Assembly (NCBI RefSeq): GCF_003026365.1
Contig: NZ_PYOM01000013.1
Span: 1 to 64,000 of the forward strand
DNA: 64,000 bases
Direction: 5' to 3'
DNA from: Photobacterium angustum
Lineage (GTDB): Bacteria > Pseudomonadota > Gammaproteobacteria > Enterobacterales > Vibrionaceae
The notes beneath the pieces were generated by a model, which worked only from the letters and a program-made list of their open reading frames with translations, was not told where the DNA came from and did not search any database. This document shows, in pieces, positions 49,417-60,157 of the stretch. Position 1 is the stretch's first letter. Each line of letters begins with the position of its first letter. The position numbers were made by a program, and so were the translations under genes.

Positions 49417-51711
49417 ATGCTTAATTACGGAAAACATAAGAGAGTGTTAATTTTTGATAACTCGCAAAAAACAGGGGTTATTGCGAATGCAATTGATCGT
49501 TTAATCGAACAATTTAAAAATGAATCAATTACCGTTCTTAGTGCCTCTTCTTATGATGATTGTTATTCTATTCTAAATGTTAATTTAGCGATTGATTGCT
49601 TAATGTTGACCTCGAGCATGACAGGGCAGCAACAAGAAGAAAACGATATGTTCTTTTCGTTGATTGAAAAACTAAATCAACGCCAAGATGGAGTTCCCGT
49701 CTTTTTATTAGCAGAAAGAAAAAAAGTGACCCTGACGATTAACCGAGAGTTAATGTCTCAGGTTGATGAGTTTGTATGGATATTAGAAGATACGGCCGAC
49801 TTTATTGCTGGTCGTGCAATGGCGGCGATGGAGCGATATCGAGAGCAATTGTTGCCACCACTCGCATCAGCGATGATGAAATATGATGATATTCATGAGT
49901 ATTCATGGGCAGCGCCTGGACACCAAGGCGGTGTCGGTTTCCGTAAAACACCAGCAGGTCAACGATTCTATAACTATTATGGTGAAGGTCTATTCCGCTC
50001 TGATATGGGGATCGAGCGAGGCTCACTGGGCTCGTTATTGGATCATACGGGAGCGTTTGGTGAGAGTGAAGAATACGCAGCAAAAGTCTTTGGTGCAGAT
50101 AAATCCTATTCTTTAGTCACTGGTACATCAGGTGCAAACCGTACCATTATGCAAATTTGTATGCGTGAAAATACGCTCGCTATCTGTGACCGAAACTGTC
50201 ACAAATCTATTGAGCAGGGGTTAATGCTTACTGGTGCATTACCGGTTTACATGGTACCAACTCGAAATCGTTACGGTATTATCGGTCCTATTTATCCAGA
50301 TCAAATGTCGCCCGAAGGCTTAAAGAAATCAGCAGAAAGTAGCGAGTTAACCAAATCAAAAGCGGGTGGACAGGCAACTTATGCAGTGGTGACAAACTGT
50401 ACCTATGATGGTTTGTGTTATAAAGCTAAGCGTGCGCAAGATATATTAGCTGAAAGTAGTAATCGTATTCACTTTGATGAAGCTTGGTATGGCTATGCAC
50501 GTTTTAATCCTATTTATACCGATCACTTTGCGATGCGTGGTGAGCCAATAGAAGATCCTGATGCACCAACTGTGTTTGCGACCCACTCAACGCATAAGTT
50601 ATTAAACGCATTGTCACAGGCGTCATGGATCCATGTGCGCTATGGTAAAGATCATATTAACTTTGAGCGTTTCAATCAGTCTTACATGATGCATGCGACA
50701 ACATCACCCTTGTATGCAATTAGTGCCTCTAACGATATTGCTGTATCACAAATGGATGGTCCTCGCGGTCAGTCACTTACCCATGAAGTGATTAAAGAAG
50801 CGATTGATTATCGTCAGGCTATGGGGCGTTTGCATCGAGAATTTGCTGCTGATGGTGAGTGGTTCTTCAAACCATGGAATGCAGAAACGATCACTGATCC
50901 TGAAACAGGTAAAGTCTATGATTTTGAAGATGCGCCTGCAGAGCTTTTGGCAACACATCAAGATTTCTGGGTGATGAAGCCAGGTGATAAATGGCATGGC
51001 TTTGAAGATATGCCTGCTGATTGGTGTATGCTCGATCCAATTAAAGTCAGTATCTTAGCTCCTGGTATGGGAGATGACGGTAAGTTATTGGATACAGGTG
51101 TACCTGCAGCACTGGTTACACAATACCTTACTCGATTTGGCATAGTGCCAACCCGAACGACAGACTTCCAAGTCATGTTCTTATTCTCAATGGGGATCAC
51201 TAAAGGTAAATGGGCAACGCTTGTTAATACCTTATTGAGCTTTAAAACACATTACGATAACAATACGCCACTGAAAAACGCTTTACCGGATCTCGTTGCT
51301 GCTCATCCTGACGTGTATGGGCATTTAGGCTTAAAAGATCTTGGTGATAAGATGTTTGGCTATTTGAAACACCATACACCATCGGAAATGCTTAATGCTG
51401 CTTATTCAACGTTACCGAAGGCTGATATTACGCCACGCGCTGCGTTTGAAGCGATAGTTGATGATAATGTTGAGATGGTACCTTCTGATAAGCTACAAGG
51501 TCGTATTGCAGCAAATGCGGTTATCCCATATCCACCGGGTATTCCAATGTTGATGTCAGGTGAGAACTTTGGTGATGATAGTAGCCCGCAGATTGGTTAT
51601 CTTCATAGCCTTGAAGTATGGGATAAAGAATTCCCAGGGTTTGAGCATGAGACAGAAGGGACTGAAGTTGAAGATGGTGTTTATCACGTGATGTGTGTGA
51701 AAAATAAGTAA
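49417..51711 (+). CDS. adiA: Inducible arginine decarboxylase (AdiA-like)
   Basis: 764-residue fold-type I PLP decarboxylase of the acid-inducible group. It matches E. coli AdiA nearly end to end (IDCLMxxS, VDEFxWILEDTADFIAGRA, EYSWAAPGHQGGVGF, RIHFDEAWYGYARF). The PLP lysine is in ATHSTHKLLNALSQ. The N-terminal wing domain is about 1-145. It converts arginine to agmatine, using a proton. Second gene of a two-gene unit with the PotE-like antiporter. The AdiA match is much stronger than to CadA or SpeF. Confidence 0.93.
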   Translation: MLNYGKHKRVLIFDNSQKTGVIANAIDRLIEQFKNESITVLSASSYDDCYSILNVNLAIDCLMLTSSMTGQQQEENDMFFSLIEKLNQRQDGVPVFLLAERKKVTLTINRELMSQVDEFVWILEDTADFIAGRAMAAMERYREQLLPPLASAMMKYDDIHEYSWAAPGHQGGVGFRKTPAGQRFYNYYGEGLFRSDMGIERGSLGSLLDHTGAFGESEEYAAKVFGADKSYSLVTGTSGANRTIMQICMRENTLAICDRNCHKSIEQGLMLTGALPVYMVPTRNRYGIIGPIYPDQMSPEGLKKSAESSELTKSKAGGQATYAVVTNCTYDGLCYKAKRAQDILAESSNRIHFDEAWYGYARFNPIYTDHFAMRGEPIEDPDAPTVFATHSTHKLLNALSQASWIHVRYGKDHINFERFNQSYMMHATTSPLYAISASNDIAVSQMDGPRGQSLTHEVIKEAIDYRQAMGRLHREFAADGEWFFKPWNAETITDPETGKVYDFEDAPAELLATHQDFWVMKPGDKWHGFEDMPADWCMLDPIKVSILAPGMGDDGKLLDTGVPAALVTQYLTRFGIVPTRTTDFQVMFLFSMGITKGKWATLVNTLLSFKTHYDNNTPLKNALPDLVAAHPDVYGHLGLKDLGDKMFGYLKHHTPSEMLNAAYSTLPKADITPRAAFEAIVDDNVEMVPSDKLQGRIAANAVIPYPPGIPMLMSGENFGDDSSPQIGYLHSLEVWDKEFPGFEHETEGTEVEDGVYHVMCVKNK

Positions 51712-51730
51712 CGTGATTTAGCACTAAAAG

Positions 51731-51765
51731 AAAAGGTAGCTCTACATTATTGAGCTACCTTTTTT
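51731..51765. terminator. Bidirectional terminator overlapping the end of yfaE
   Basis: AAAAGGTAGCTC pairs with GAGCTACCTTTT with A- and T-runs. The right half of the stem encodes the last residues of yfaE (KKVAQ) and the stop codon lies in the loop. Confidence 0.9.
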
Positions 51766-52043
51766 GTTGTTTCTTGCTTTGTCGTAACTTGGTAACTAAA
51801 TTCTATTTCGATATCTGATTTAGGGATTGAACGACAGGTTAATATTTCATTTTGTGCAATAAAAGCGAGTGCGTCATGTTGATCGACTGCACCTTGCTTT
51901 AACTTACAACGGCAAGCACCGCACATACCATTTCGACATTGGTATTCAGGTTGAACCCCCGCTTGTTCTAGCTGCTTGAGCAGAGGCTCATGGTTATTCC
52001 CATGAACCTCCACACCATTAACCTTAATGGTTAATTGACTCAT
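51747..52043 (-). CDS. yfaE: 2Fe-2S ferredoxin for ribonucleotide reductase
   Basis: 98-residue plant-type ferredoxin with the cluster cysteines in [11 protein letters not shown] and LTCRSIP. YfaE supplies electrons to keep or rebuild the diferric-tyrosyl cofactor of NrdB. Its start overlaps the nrdB stop in ATGA. Its 3' end forms part of a terminator hairpin. Confidence 0.93.
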   Translation of the reverse strand: MSQLTIKVNGVEVHGNNHEPLLKQLEQAGVQPEYQCRNGMCGACRCKLKQGAVDQHDALAFIAQNEILTCRSIPKSDIEIEFSYQVTTKQETTKKVAQ

Positions 52044-53173
52044 AGCTCGAAGTCACCAAGATCATCTGCACTTACATCGTTGTCAATTTGACCAACAAGG
52101 TATGAACTGATCTCAGCTTCTTGTGGTGCAACCTGTACATTGTCAGAAGATAACCAAGAGTTAATCCATGGAATTGGGTTTTGCGTTGCACCGTCATAGG
52201 CTGGACGTAAACCCACAGCAACCATACGTAGGTTGGTAATATATTCTACATATTGACATAGGATTTGCTTATTTAAGCCAATCATTGAGCCATCTTTAAA
52301 GAGGTAATCTGCCCATTCTTTTTCTTGCTCAGCAGCGGCTTTGAATATATCAAAACATTCTTGCTCACACTCTGCTGCAATTTCTGCCATTTCAGGATCG
52401 TCGTGACCGTTACGTAGTAAGTTCAGAATATGCTGGGTACCGGTTAGGTGTAATGCTTCATCACGCGCAATGAGCTTGATGATTTTTGCATTACCTTCCA
52501 TTAGCTCACGTTCAGCGAAGGCGAATGAACACGCGAAGCTGACATAAAAGCGAATAGCTTCTAAAGCATTTACTGACATTAAACAAAGGTAGAGTTTTTT
52601 CTTTAACTCATGAAGGTTGACCGTAAATGGAACACCATTAGCTGAATGATTACCTTCACCATAACGGTGATAATCATTAGTCGCAGAAATTAGAGCATCA
52701 TAGTATTTAGAAATATCACCAGCACGCTTGATAATATGCTCATTCTCGACAATATCGTCAAAAACAACTGAAGGGTTGTTAACGATATTGCGGATAATAT
52801 GCGTATAAGAACGTGAGTGGATTGTTTCAGAGAACGACCAAGTTTCGATCCATGTTTCTAATTCAGGAAGAGAAACAATCGGTAATAGTGCTACGTTAGG
52901 ACTACGACCTTGAATCGAATCAAGTAATGTTTGGTATTTTAGATTACTAATGAAAATGTGCTTTTCATGATCTGGCAGGTTGTTGTAATTAATACGATCG
53001 CCAGAAACATCTACTTCTTCTGGACGCCAGAAAAAGGATAGTTGTTTTTCGATAAGCTTTTCGAAAATTTCAAATTTTTGTTGGTCGTAGCGAGCAACAT
53101 TCACTGATTGACCAAAGAACATAGGTTCTTTTAATTGATCATTACGTGTTTGACAAAAAGTACTGTAAGCCAT
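52040..53173 (-). CDS. nrdB: Ribonucleotide reductase class Ia beta subunit
   Basis: 377-residue R2 protein that holds the diiron-tyrosyl radical. Metal ligand and radical-site blocks are visible ([15 protein letters not shown] with the Tyr, [16 protein letters not shown]). It is 45 bases after nrdA. Length equals the E. coli protein within a residue. Confidence 0.97.
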   Translation of the reverse strand: MAYSTFCQTRNDQLKEPMFFGQSVNVARYDQQKFEIFEKLIEKQLSFFWRPEEVDVSGDRINYNNLPDHEKHIFISNLKYQTLLDSIQGRSPNVALLPIVSLPELETWIETWSFSETIHSRSYTHIIRNIVNNPSVVFDDIVENEHIIKRAGDISKYYDALISATNDYHRYGEGNHSANGVPFTVNLHELKKKLYLCLMSVNALEAIRFYVSFACSFAFAERELMEGNAKIIKLIARDEALHLTGTQHILNLLRNGHDDPEMAEIAAECEQECFDIFKAAAEQEKEWADYLFKDGSMIGLNKQILCQYVEYITNLRMVAVGLRPAYDGATQNPIPWINSWLSSDNVQVAPQEAEISSYLVGQIDNDVSADDLGDFEL

Positions 53174-53218
53174 GATTTCCTCAAATCAAAGGGGAGCCAT
53201 GAGGCTCCCATTTAATAA

Positions 53219-55486
53219 TTAAATTTTACAACTGGTGCAATCGTCTGCTGCCATATCACCCTGACTATCAGAGGCACCATCACGAGTGTTATGGTAGTAA
53301 AGGGTTTTCACGCCAAGTTTGTAAGCATTTAGTAGATCTTTAAGTAGCAACTTCATTGGAACTTTACCGCCAGCTTGCTTACTTGGATCATAATTGGTGT
53401 TAGCCGAGATCGCTTGGTCGATAAATTTCTGCATGATACCCACAAGTTGTAGGTAACCGTCGTTACTGCCGATATTCCATAGTAGCTCGTAGTTATCTTT
53501 GTACTTAGCGTACTCAGGAACAACTTGCTTGAGGATACCATCTTTTGACGCCTTAACAGAAACGAAACCACGTGGTGGCTCAATACCATTTGTCGCATTA
53601 GAAATTTGCGACGATGTTTCTGATGGCATTAATGCAGATAGGGTTGAGTTACGTAGACCGTGTGTTTTGATCTCTTCACGTAATGTTTCCCAATCGTAGC
53701 GTAATTCAGCAGAGCAAATATTATTGATATCTTTTTTATACGTATCAATAGGTAGAATACCTTGTGAATACGTTGTCTCATTAAATGCTGGACAAGGACC
53801 TTGTTCTTTAGCCAGATTTACAGAAGCTTTTAATAAGTAATATTGAATTGCTTCAAAGGCTTCGTGTGTCAGATTATTTGCGCTGCCGTCAGAGTAGCGA
53901 ACACCATTTTTCGCTAAGTAGTAAGCAAAGTTAATAACACCCACACCTAATGTACGGCGGTTCATCGTTGAACGACGCGCAGCTGGAAGTGGGTAATCTT
54001 GGTAATCTAATAATGCATCAAGCGCACGAACAGTTAGCTCAGCAAGCTCTTCTAAATCATCAAGGCTATCAATAGCACCTAGGTTAAATGCAGACAGCGT
54101 ACACAGTGCAATTTCACCGTTTTCATCTTCAACGTTGTTCAGTGGCTTAGTCGGCAGTGCGATTTCAAGACACAGGTTAGATTGACGAATTGGTGCAACC
54201 GCCGGATCAAATGGGCTGTGTGTATTACAGTGGTCAACGTTTTGGATGTAAATACGACCTGTTGACGCACGCTCTTGCATTAGTAGTGAGAACAGATCAA
54301 TCGCTTTGATTGTTTCACGCTTGATGCTGCTATCTTGCTCATACTTTAGGTATAAACGCTCGAACTCTTCTTGATCAGCAAAAAATGCATCGTACATTCC
54401 TGGTACGTCAGAAGGAGAGAACAGAGAAATGCTTTCGCCTTTAATCAAACGGGTATACATCAGTTTGTTGATTTGTACGCCGTAGTCCATATGACGAACA
54501 CGGTTTTCTTCAACACCACGGTTATTTTTAAGTACTAAGAGTGATTCAACTTCACGGTGCCAAAGAGGGTAGAACAGTGTTGCTGCACCACCGCGTACGC
54601 CACCTTGCGAACAACATTTAACGGCTGTTTGGAAGTACTTGTAAAATGGGATACAACCGGTATGGAATGCTTCACCATCACGGATTTCTGAACCCAATGC
54701 ACGAATACGACCAGCATTAATACCAATACCTGCACGTTGTGACACGTAACGAACAATAGAACTTGCTGTCGCATTGATAGAATCAAGGCTGTCATCACAT
54801 TCAATCAGTACACAAGAGCTAAATTGACGTGTTGGCGTACGAACACCAGACATAATTGGTGTTGGTAGTGAAATTTTAAATAGTGATGATGCATCGTAGA
54901 AACGCTTAATGTAATCAAGACGTGTTTCTTTTGGATACTTATTAAATAAAGCTGCTGCAATCAGGATGTATAGGAATTGGGCACTTTCAAAAATTTCACC
55001 TGATACACGGTTTTGAACAAGGTATTTACCTTCAAGTTGCTTAACCGCTGCGTATGAAAAGTTCATATCACGCCAGTGATCGATAAAATTATCCATCACT
55101 GCAAATTCTTCTTCAGTGTAATCTTCTAATAAGTGACCGTCGTACTTGCCTTTAGCGACAAGGTTCTTAACGTGCTCATATAGCTTTGGTGGCTCAAATT
55201 GACCATAGGCTTTTTTACGAAGATGGAAAATCGCCAAACGTGCAGCAAGATATTGGTAATCTGGCGTGTCTTCGGAGATTAAATCAGCTGCAGCTTTAAT
55301 AATTGTTTCATGAATATCATCAGTACGAATGCCATCGTAAAATTGAATATGAGACTTTAATTCAACCTGTGATACGGAAACATTTTCTAAACCTTCTGCC
55401 GCCCACTCAATAACTCGGTGGATTTTATCTAGATCGATATTTTCAGTACGGCCGTCGCGCTTGGTAACTGTTAGTTGTTGAGTCAT
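53219..55486 (-). CDS. nrdA: Ribonucleotide reductase class Ia alpha subunit
   Basis: 755-residue R1 protein. N-terminal ATP-cone (about 4-95), active-site residues in SSCVLIECDDS, NLCLEIALP and ALCTLSAFNLG, and the C-terminal thiol pair in DDCTSCKI. It reduces ribonucleoside diphosphates. First gene of nrdA-nrdB-yfaE, controlled from the 550-base region upstream. Confidence 0.98.
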   Translation of the reverse strand: MTQQLTVTKRDGRTENIDLDKIHRVIEWAAEGLENVSVSQVELKSHIQFYDGIRTDDIHETIIKAAADLISEDTPDYQYLAARLAIFHLRKKAYGQFEPPKLYEHVKNLVAKGKYDGHLLEDYTEEEFAVMDNFIDHWRDMNFSYAAVKQLEGKYLVQNRVSGEIFESAQFLYILIAAALFNKYPKETRLDYIKRFYDASSLFKISLPTPIMSGVRTPTRQFSSCVLIECDDSLDSINATASSIVRYVSQRAGIGINAGRIRALGSEIRDGEAFHTGCIPFYKYFQTAVKCCSQGGVRGGAATLFYPLWHREVESLLVLKNNRGVEENRVRHMDYGVQINKLMYTRLIKGESISLFSPSDVPGMYDAFFADQEEFERLYLKYEQDSSIKRETIKAIDLFSLLMQERASTGRIYIQNVDHCNTHSPFDPAVAPIRQSNLCLEIALPTKPLNNVEDENGEIALCTLSAFNLGAIDSLDDLEELAELTVRALDALLDYQDYPLPAARRSTMNRRTLGVGVINFAYYLAKNGVRYSDGSANNLTHEAFEAIQYYLLKASVNLAKEQGPCPAFNETTYSQGILPIDTYKKDINNICSAELRYDWETLREEIKTHGLRNSTLSALMPSETSSQISNATNGIEPPRGFVSVKASKDGILKQVVPEYAKYKDNYELLWNIGSNDGYLQLVGIMQKFIDQAISANTNYDPSKQAGGKVPMKLLLKDLLNAYKLGVKTLYYHNTRDGASDSQGDMAADDCTSCKI

Positions 55487-55592
55487 TTTTAGTTAGTTTC
55501 CCAGTTTTCCTTGCCTATGAGCTTTTTTTGCAACTTTTATAAATAGATTAGCAAAGAATGTGATCTTTAGTAAAAATTCTTGTAAGACAAAA

Positions 55593-55608
55593 ACACTACA
55601 TATTGGGG
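55593..55608. promoter_or_regulatory. Possible NrdR box
   Basis: ACACTACATATTGGGG matches 13 of 16 positions of the NrdR consensus ACACWATATATWGTGT. It is 107 bases before the nrdA start. A second box at the usual one-helix-turn-phased distance was not convincing. Confidence 0.5.
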
Positions 55609-55677
55609 TGTGCTGTCAAAGTGATTACAAGATAGTGGTGATTTCGCTTTTTTGCAAGATGACATTTTTTGACCAGC

Positions 55678-55686
55678 TGTGGATAA
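55678..55686. promoter_or_regulatory. DnaA box
   Basis: TGTGGATAA, the complement of the perfect TTATCCACA box, 192 bases upstream of nrdA. DnaA controls nrdAB in E. coli, linking dNTP supply to replication start. Confidence 0.7.
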
Positions 55687-55983
55687 GATGGGGATTTTTA
55701 TAAAAAAGTCAGTGCCTACTTACTTAACTCGCTAATGCCATCAATTAGATAGCAAATTGCAATATTTGAGGATGAGATTTTAGTGAGAAAAAAAATATAT
55801 TTTTATTGAAATTTCGTGATTTTAGAGGTTCGAAAATTGTTGTGAGTGATATCAATAAATACTAAGTAACCCTTGATATAACAAGATATTTTTGAGTGAC
55901 TATGTACACAGTTTATTGGTCTAATGTTACTGAGATGTTTGTTGGTAGGAGATCTAAAATGCATGAGGTTGAATAACTAGGTG

Positions 55984-56017
55984 TAGCTTCAACATTAAAT
56001 ATTCAATGTTGAAGCTA
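55984..56017. terminator. Hairpin after ubiG
   Basis: A 13-bp perfect inverted repeat (55984-55996 with 56005-56017), 20 bases past the ubiG stop. It has no T-tract, so it may be an mRNA-end stabiliser or a weak terminator. Confidence 0.45.
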
Positions 56018-56036
56018 AAAGCATTATTTATGTAGG

Positions 56037-56747
56037 TTAGTTTTGTTTTTGGGTGTGAACGATATAGTTCACATCAACATTGGAGCCTAAACTATAAGCA
56101 TTTGTTAGAGGATTATAATGTAAACCTATAATATGACGCTCTTCTAGTTCTGTTTTATCAATCATTGCGATTAATTCAGAAGGGCGAATAAACTTATTAT
56201 GATCGTGTGTCCCTTTGGGAACGATACGCATCACATGCTCTGCGCCAACAATAGCAAAAAGGTAAGATTTTATATTACGGTTTAAGGTAGAGAAGAAAAC
56301 GTGACCGCCTGGCTTAACCATTTTGGCACAGGCTGCAATAATTGATGCAGGATCAGGAACATGCTCTAGCATTTCCATACATGTAATAACATCATAATAT
56401 CCATGACGCTCATCAGCATGCTCTTCTGCTGTTGATTGAATGTAATCTAACTTTGTCCCTGTCTCTAATGCATGTAAACGAGCAACGGTTAATGGTTCTT
56501 TGCCCATATCGAGACCTGTTACCTCAGCGCCTTCTATCGCCATACTTTCTGCTAAAATACCACCGCCACAACCGACATCGAGTACCTTTTTGCCAAATAG
56601 ACCATTGGAATGATCAATAACGTAATTTAGACGAAGGGGATTAATTTGATGAAGAGGTTTAAATTCACCTTCTAGATCCCACCAGCGAGAGGCCATTTCT
56701 TCAAATTTACTGATCTCTGCTGGATCGACATTTTGTGGTTTGCTCAT
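56037..56747 (-). CDS. ubiG: Ubiquinone biosynthesis O-methyltransferase
   Basis: 236-residue class I methyltransferase that does both O-methylation steps of ubiquinone synthesis. SAM motif [12 protein letters not shown], then [10 protein letters not shown] and TLNRN. Strong match to E. coli UbiG (EMASRWWD near the start). Its position between nrdA and gyrA is as in E. coli. Confidence 0.97.
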   Translation of the reverse strand: MSKPQNVDPAEISKFEEMASRWWDLEGEFKPLHQINPLRLNYVIDHSNGLFGKKVLDVGCGGGILAESMAIEGAEVTGLDMGKEPLTVARLHALETGTKLDYIQSTAEEHADERHGYYDVITCMEMLEHVPDPASIIAACAKMVKPGGHVFFSTLNRNIKSYLFAIVGAEHVMRIVPKGTHDHNKFIRPSELIAMIDKTELEERHIIGLHYNPLTNAYSLGSNVDVNYIVHTQKQN

Positions 56748-56841
56748 TACATTGATGCCATTTTCCTTAATTGATACTACACATTATGCGAAATAATTGA
56801 ATGGTTGCAAAGCGGTAAAATAAAAGGGATTGATTCAGAAA

Positions 56842-56870
56842 AGAAAAAGCCAAACCAGATGTGTTTGGCT
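56842..56870 (-). terminator. Terminator after the small ORF upstream of gyrA
   Basis: AGCCAAAC (56848-56855) pairs with GTTTGGCT (56863-56870); on the minus strand the stem runs into TTTTTCTTTTC. It lies 26 bases past the stop of the 41-codon frame and shows that something on this strand is transcribed. Confidence 0.75.
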
Positions 56871-56895
56871 ATTTGTTTATGTATTGATAGCAAAA

Positions 56896-57021
56896 CTAAT
56901 CGTTAAAGGAAGCTAAGGTGGCAGGAATAAGCTCTGGGCTCACAGAACTACCAAGAAAAGTGAGCGTAGCAAGTATTGCCATTAAGATGTATTTTCCAAT
57001 GACTATTGATAGTCCAATCAT
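56896..57021 (-). CDS. Probable 41-residue membrane peptide
   Basis: A frame of 41 residues, MIGLSIVIGKYILMAILATL followed by a short polar tail ending in FND. Residues 2-25 are a good membrane helix with one Lys; the tail has a Pro-Glu and Pro-Ala turn. It has its own terminator. It lacks a direct ribosome site, but AAGGAT sits 6 bases before a four-codon frame (57024-57038) whose stop is 2 bases before this ATG, suggesting reinitiation. I recognise no family. It could be a type of small envelope protein; a toxin of a type I pair is also possible. Confidence 0.5.
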   Translation of the reverse strand: MIGLSIVIGKYILMAILATLTFLGSSVSPELIPATLASFND

Positions 57022-57493
57022 ATTTATAGCTGTACCATCAGCGTATCCTTATGCATCCATGACATAGGTGAATAAGATTTTGACCTATAATCTGCCTATC
57101 TATTGTATATTAGTTTATTAACCTTGCTATCTTAATGGGTATAGGGGGTAAAAGTTGCGACAACTCCCAATCTTATGATTCATTAATCAATTGCAACGCG
57201 TACAGTTAAAAATTAAGTTATCAGTCTAGTTTTTACAAACCGTTACATATTCGGTAAGTTAGAATAGTTACATTATGATTTGAGTTGTTCTTCCAATAGT
57301 GTGTAATTTATAAACAGGTGCATATATTCAATTCACAATTGTGACATCGTTTATTTCTGTTTTATTTCATTTCCGCTAAATTACTCACAACATAAGTCGT
57401 GAAAGGTGTGCCTATTAGGGCTGTAATATGCTATATTCTTACGCCTTGCACGTATAAAAATACGACAGAAATTACCTGAGGGATATTGGCTCC
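57022..57493. other. gyrA upstream region
   Basis: Bases 57039-57493 hold no further convincing gene. It should carry the gyrA promoter and, on the other strand, that of the small peptide gene. A TATAAT-like hexamer (CTATAAT, near 57086) is present on the plus strand. Confidence 0.4.
57024..57038 (-). CDS. Four-codon upstream frame (possible leader ORF)
   Basis: Start-V-Q-L-stop, with an AAGGAT ribosome site at 57045-57050. It may couple ribosomes to the next ATG at 57021. It may equally be chance, or a sign of a one-base indel in the small gene. Confidence 0.3.
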   Translation of the reverse strand: MVQL

Positions 57494-60157
57494 ATGAGCG
57501 ATCTTGCAAAAGAGATCACGCCCATAAATATTGAAGATGAGCTGAAAAGCTCTTACCTCGACTATGCGATGTCAGTAATCGTTGGTCGTGCTCTTCCTGA
57601 TGTGCGTGATGGCCTTAAGCCAGTACACCGCCGCGTTTTATTCGCGATGAATGTACTAGGCAATGACTGGAATAAAGCATATAAAAAATCTGCCCGTGTG
57701 GTAGGTGATGTTATCGGTAAATATCACCCACATGGTGATAGTGCTGTGTACGATACAATTGTACGTATGGCTCAACCATTCTCGTTGCGTTACATGCTCG
57801 TAGATGGTCAGGGTAACTTTGGTTCAATCGACGGCGATTCAGCCGCTGCGATGCGTTATACCGAAGTTCGTATGTCTAAAATCGCACATGAACTACTTGC
57901 TGATCTAGATAAAGAAACTGTGGATTATGTACCAAACTACGATGGTACAGAGCAAATTCCTGCAGTATTACCAACAAAGATTCCTAACCTATTGGTGAAT
58001 GGTTCTTCTGGTATCGCTGTAGGTATGGCAACAAATATTCCGCCGCATAATCTAGGTGAAGTGATCAATGGCTGTTTGGCTTACATCAACGATGAAGACA
58101 TCACCATTGATCAGCTAATGGAATACATTCCAGGCCCAGATTTCCCGACAGCTGCATTGATCAGTGGTCGTAAAGGGATTGTTGACGCTTACAAAACTGG
58201 CCGCGGTAAAGTTTACATGCGCGCTAAAGCGGAGATTGAAGTTGAGAAGAATGGTAAAGAAACCATTGTTGTTCACGAAATCCCATACCAAGTTAACAAA
58301 GCTCGCTTAATCGAAAAGATTGCAGAGCTAGTTAAAGATAAGAAAGTTGAAGGCATTAGTGCACTACGCGATGAATCTGATAAAGATGGTATGCGTATTG
58401 TTATTGAATGTAAGCGTGATGCTGTAGGTGAAGTTGTTCTTAACAACCTTTATGCACAAACTCAGCTACAAACAACATTCGGCATCAACATGGTTGCACT
58501 GGATAACGGTCAGCCAAAAATCTTTAACTTAAAAGAAATGCTGAAGTGCTTCGTGAATCACCGCCGTGAGGTGGTAACACGTCGTACTATTTACGAATTG
58601 CGTAAAGCGCGTGATCGTGCACACATCCTTGAAGGCCTTGCTCTTGCTTTGGCTAACATTGATGAAATTATTGAGCTTATCCGTCGTGCTCCAACGCCAG
58701 CAGAAGCAAAAGCTGGGTTAATAGCTCGTGGCTGGGATCTTGGTAATGTAGCAGCAATGCTTGAGCGTGCTGGTACAGATGCTGCACGTCCAGAGTGGCT
58801 TGAAGAGCAGTTTGGTATACGTGATAACCAGTACTACCTAACAGAGCAACAAGCACAAGCGATTCTTGATCTACGCCTGCACAAGCTAACAGGGCTTGAG
58901 CACGAGAAGATTTTAGAAGAGTACAAAGCACTACTGGATGAAATCGCAGAACTAATGCACATCCTTTCAAGCTCTGAGCGCTTGATGGAAGTGATTCGCG
59001 AAGAACTAGAGTTAGTGAAAGAGCAGTTCAGCGACGTACGTCGTACTGAGATCACTGCTGCTAGCCACGACATCGATATGGAAGATCTGATCACCCAAGA
59101 AGATGTTGTTGTGACACTATCTCACGAAGGTTACGTTAAGTATCAAGTGTTAAGCGACTATGAAGCACAGCGTCGTGGTGGTAAAGGTAAAGCTGCAACG
59201 CGTATGAAGGAAGAAGACTTCATTGAGCGTCTGCTAGTTGCTAATACCCACGATACGATTTTATGTTTCTCTAGCCGTGGTCGTATGTACTGGCTGAAGG
59301 TATATCAATTACCATTAGCAAGCCGTACTGCACGCGGTAAGCCAATTGTGAACATTCTACCTCTTGAAGAAAATGAGCGTATCACCGCTATTCTTCCAGT
59401 ACGTGAATACACAGAAGACAAGTTCGTCTTTATGGCAACCGCTGACGGTACAGTGAAGAAAACACCATTAACTGACTTCAGTCGTCCTCGTAGTGCCGGT
59501 ATTATTGCCGTGAATCTACGTGAAGGTGATTCATTGATCGGTGTTGATGTTACTGACGGCGATTGCGACATCATGCTGTTCTCTGCATTTGGTAAAGTTG
59601 TTCGCTTCTACGAAAGCCCTGTAATTGATGCTGAAGGCAACGCGAAAGGCGGTGTTCGAGGTATGGGCCGTACTGCCGCAGGTGTTCGTGGTATCAAGCT
59701 TGCTGAAGGCGATAAAGTGATTTCACTTATCGTTCCTCATAACGATGGCGATGTACTAACAGTAACTGAAAACGGTTACGGTAAGCGTACAGAACTGGCA
59801 GAATATCCAGCGAAGAGCCGTGCAACGCAAGGTGTTGTATCGATTAAGGTTTCTGAGCGTAATGGTCGCGTTGTTGGTGCTGTTCAAGCAGAAGACGGCG
59901 ATGAATTCATGATGATCACTAACGCTGGTACGCTTGTTCGTACTCGTGTTTCTGAAGTAAGTCGTGTTGGCCGTAACACCCAAGGTGTAACGCTTATCCG
60001 TACAACTGAAGGCGAAAAAGTTGTTGGTCTTCAACGTATTGATGAACCAGAAGAAGAATTAATTGAAGATGCGGAATTAGTCGAAGGTGAAGCTGTAGAA
60101 AATACAGATCAACCAGCAACTGATACCAGCTCTGATGATTCAACTGAACAAGAATAA
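57494..60157 (+). CDS. gyrA: DNA gyrase subunit A
   Basis: 887-residue GyrA. Catalytic Tyr122 in AMRYTEVRM; quinolone-region residues Ser83 and Asp87 are the sensitive forms ([10 protein letters not shown]). GyrA box QRRGGKG and the C-terminal beta-pinwheel repeats are intact, followed by an acidic tail rich in Glu, Asp and Thr. Single gene with a strong terminator. Confidence 0.99.
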   Translation: MSDLAKEITPINIEDELKSSYLDYAMSVIVGRALPDVRDGLKPVHRRVLFAMNVLGNDWNKAYKKSARVVGDVIGKYHPHGDSAVYDTIVRMAQPFSLRYMLVDGQGNFGSIDGDSAAAMRYTEVRMSKIAHELLADLDKETVDYVPNYDGTEQIPAVLPTKIPNLLVNGSSGIAVGMATNIPPHNLGEVINGCLAYINDEDITIDQLMEYIPGPDFPTAALISGRKGIVDAYKTGRGKVYMRAKAEIEVEKNGKETIVVHEIPYQVNKARLIEKIAELVKDKKVEGISALRDESDKDGMRIVIECKRDAVGEVVLNNLYAQTQLQTTFGINMVALDNGQPKIFNLKEMLKCFVNHRREVVTRRTIYELRKARDRAHILEGLALALANIDEIIELIRRAPTPAEAKAGLIARGWDLGNVAAMLERAGTDAARPEWLEEQFGIRDNQYYLTEQQAQAILDLRLHKLTGLEHEKILEEYKALLDEIAELMHILSSSERLMEVIREELELVKEQFSDVRRTEITAASHDIDMEDLITQEDVVVTLSHEGYVKYQVLSDYEAQRRGGKGKAATRMKEEDFIERLLVANTHDTILCFSSRGRMYWLKVYQLPLASRTARGKPIVNILPLEENERITAILPVREYTEDKFVFMATADGTVKKTPLTDFSRPRSAGIIAVNLREGDSLIGVDVTDGDCDIMLFSAFGKVVRFYESPVIDAEGNAKGGVRGMGRTAAGVRGIKLAEGDKVISLIVPHNDGDVLTVTENGYGKRTELAEYPAKSRATQGVVSIKVSERNGRVVGAVQAEDGDEFMMITNAGTLVRTRVSEVSRVGRNTQGVTLIRTTEGEKVVGLQRIDEPEEELIEDAELVEGEAVENTDQPATDTSSDDSTEQE

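Larger units (their letters stand above)
55487..56036. other. nrdA upstream region
   Basis: 550 bases between nrdA and ubiG, both on the minus strand. It holds a DnaA box, a likely NrdR box and a long hairpin near ubiG; no gene seen. Confidence 0.6.
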
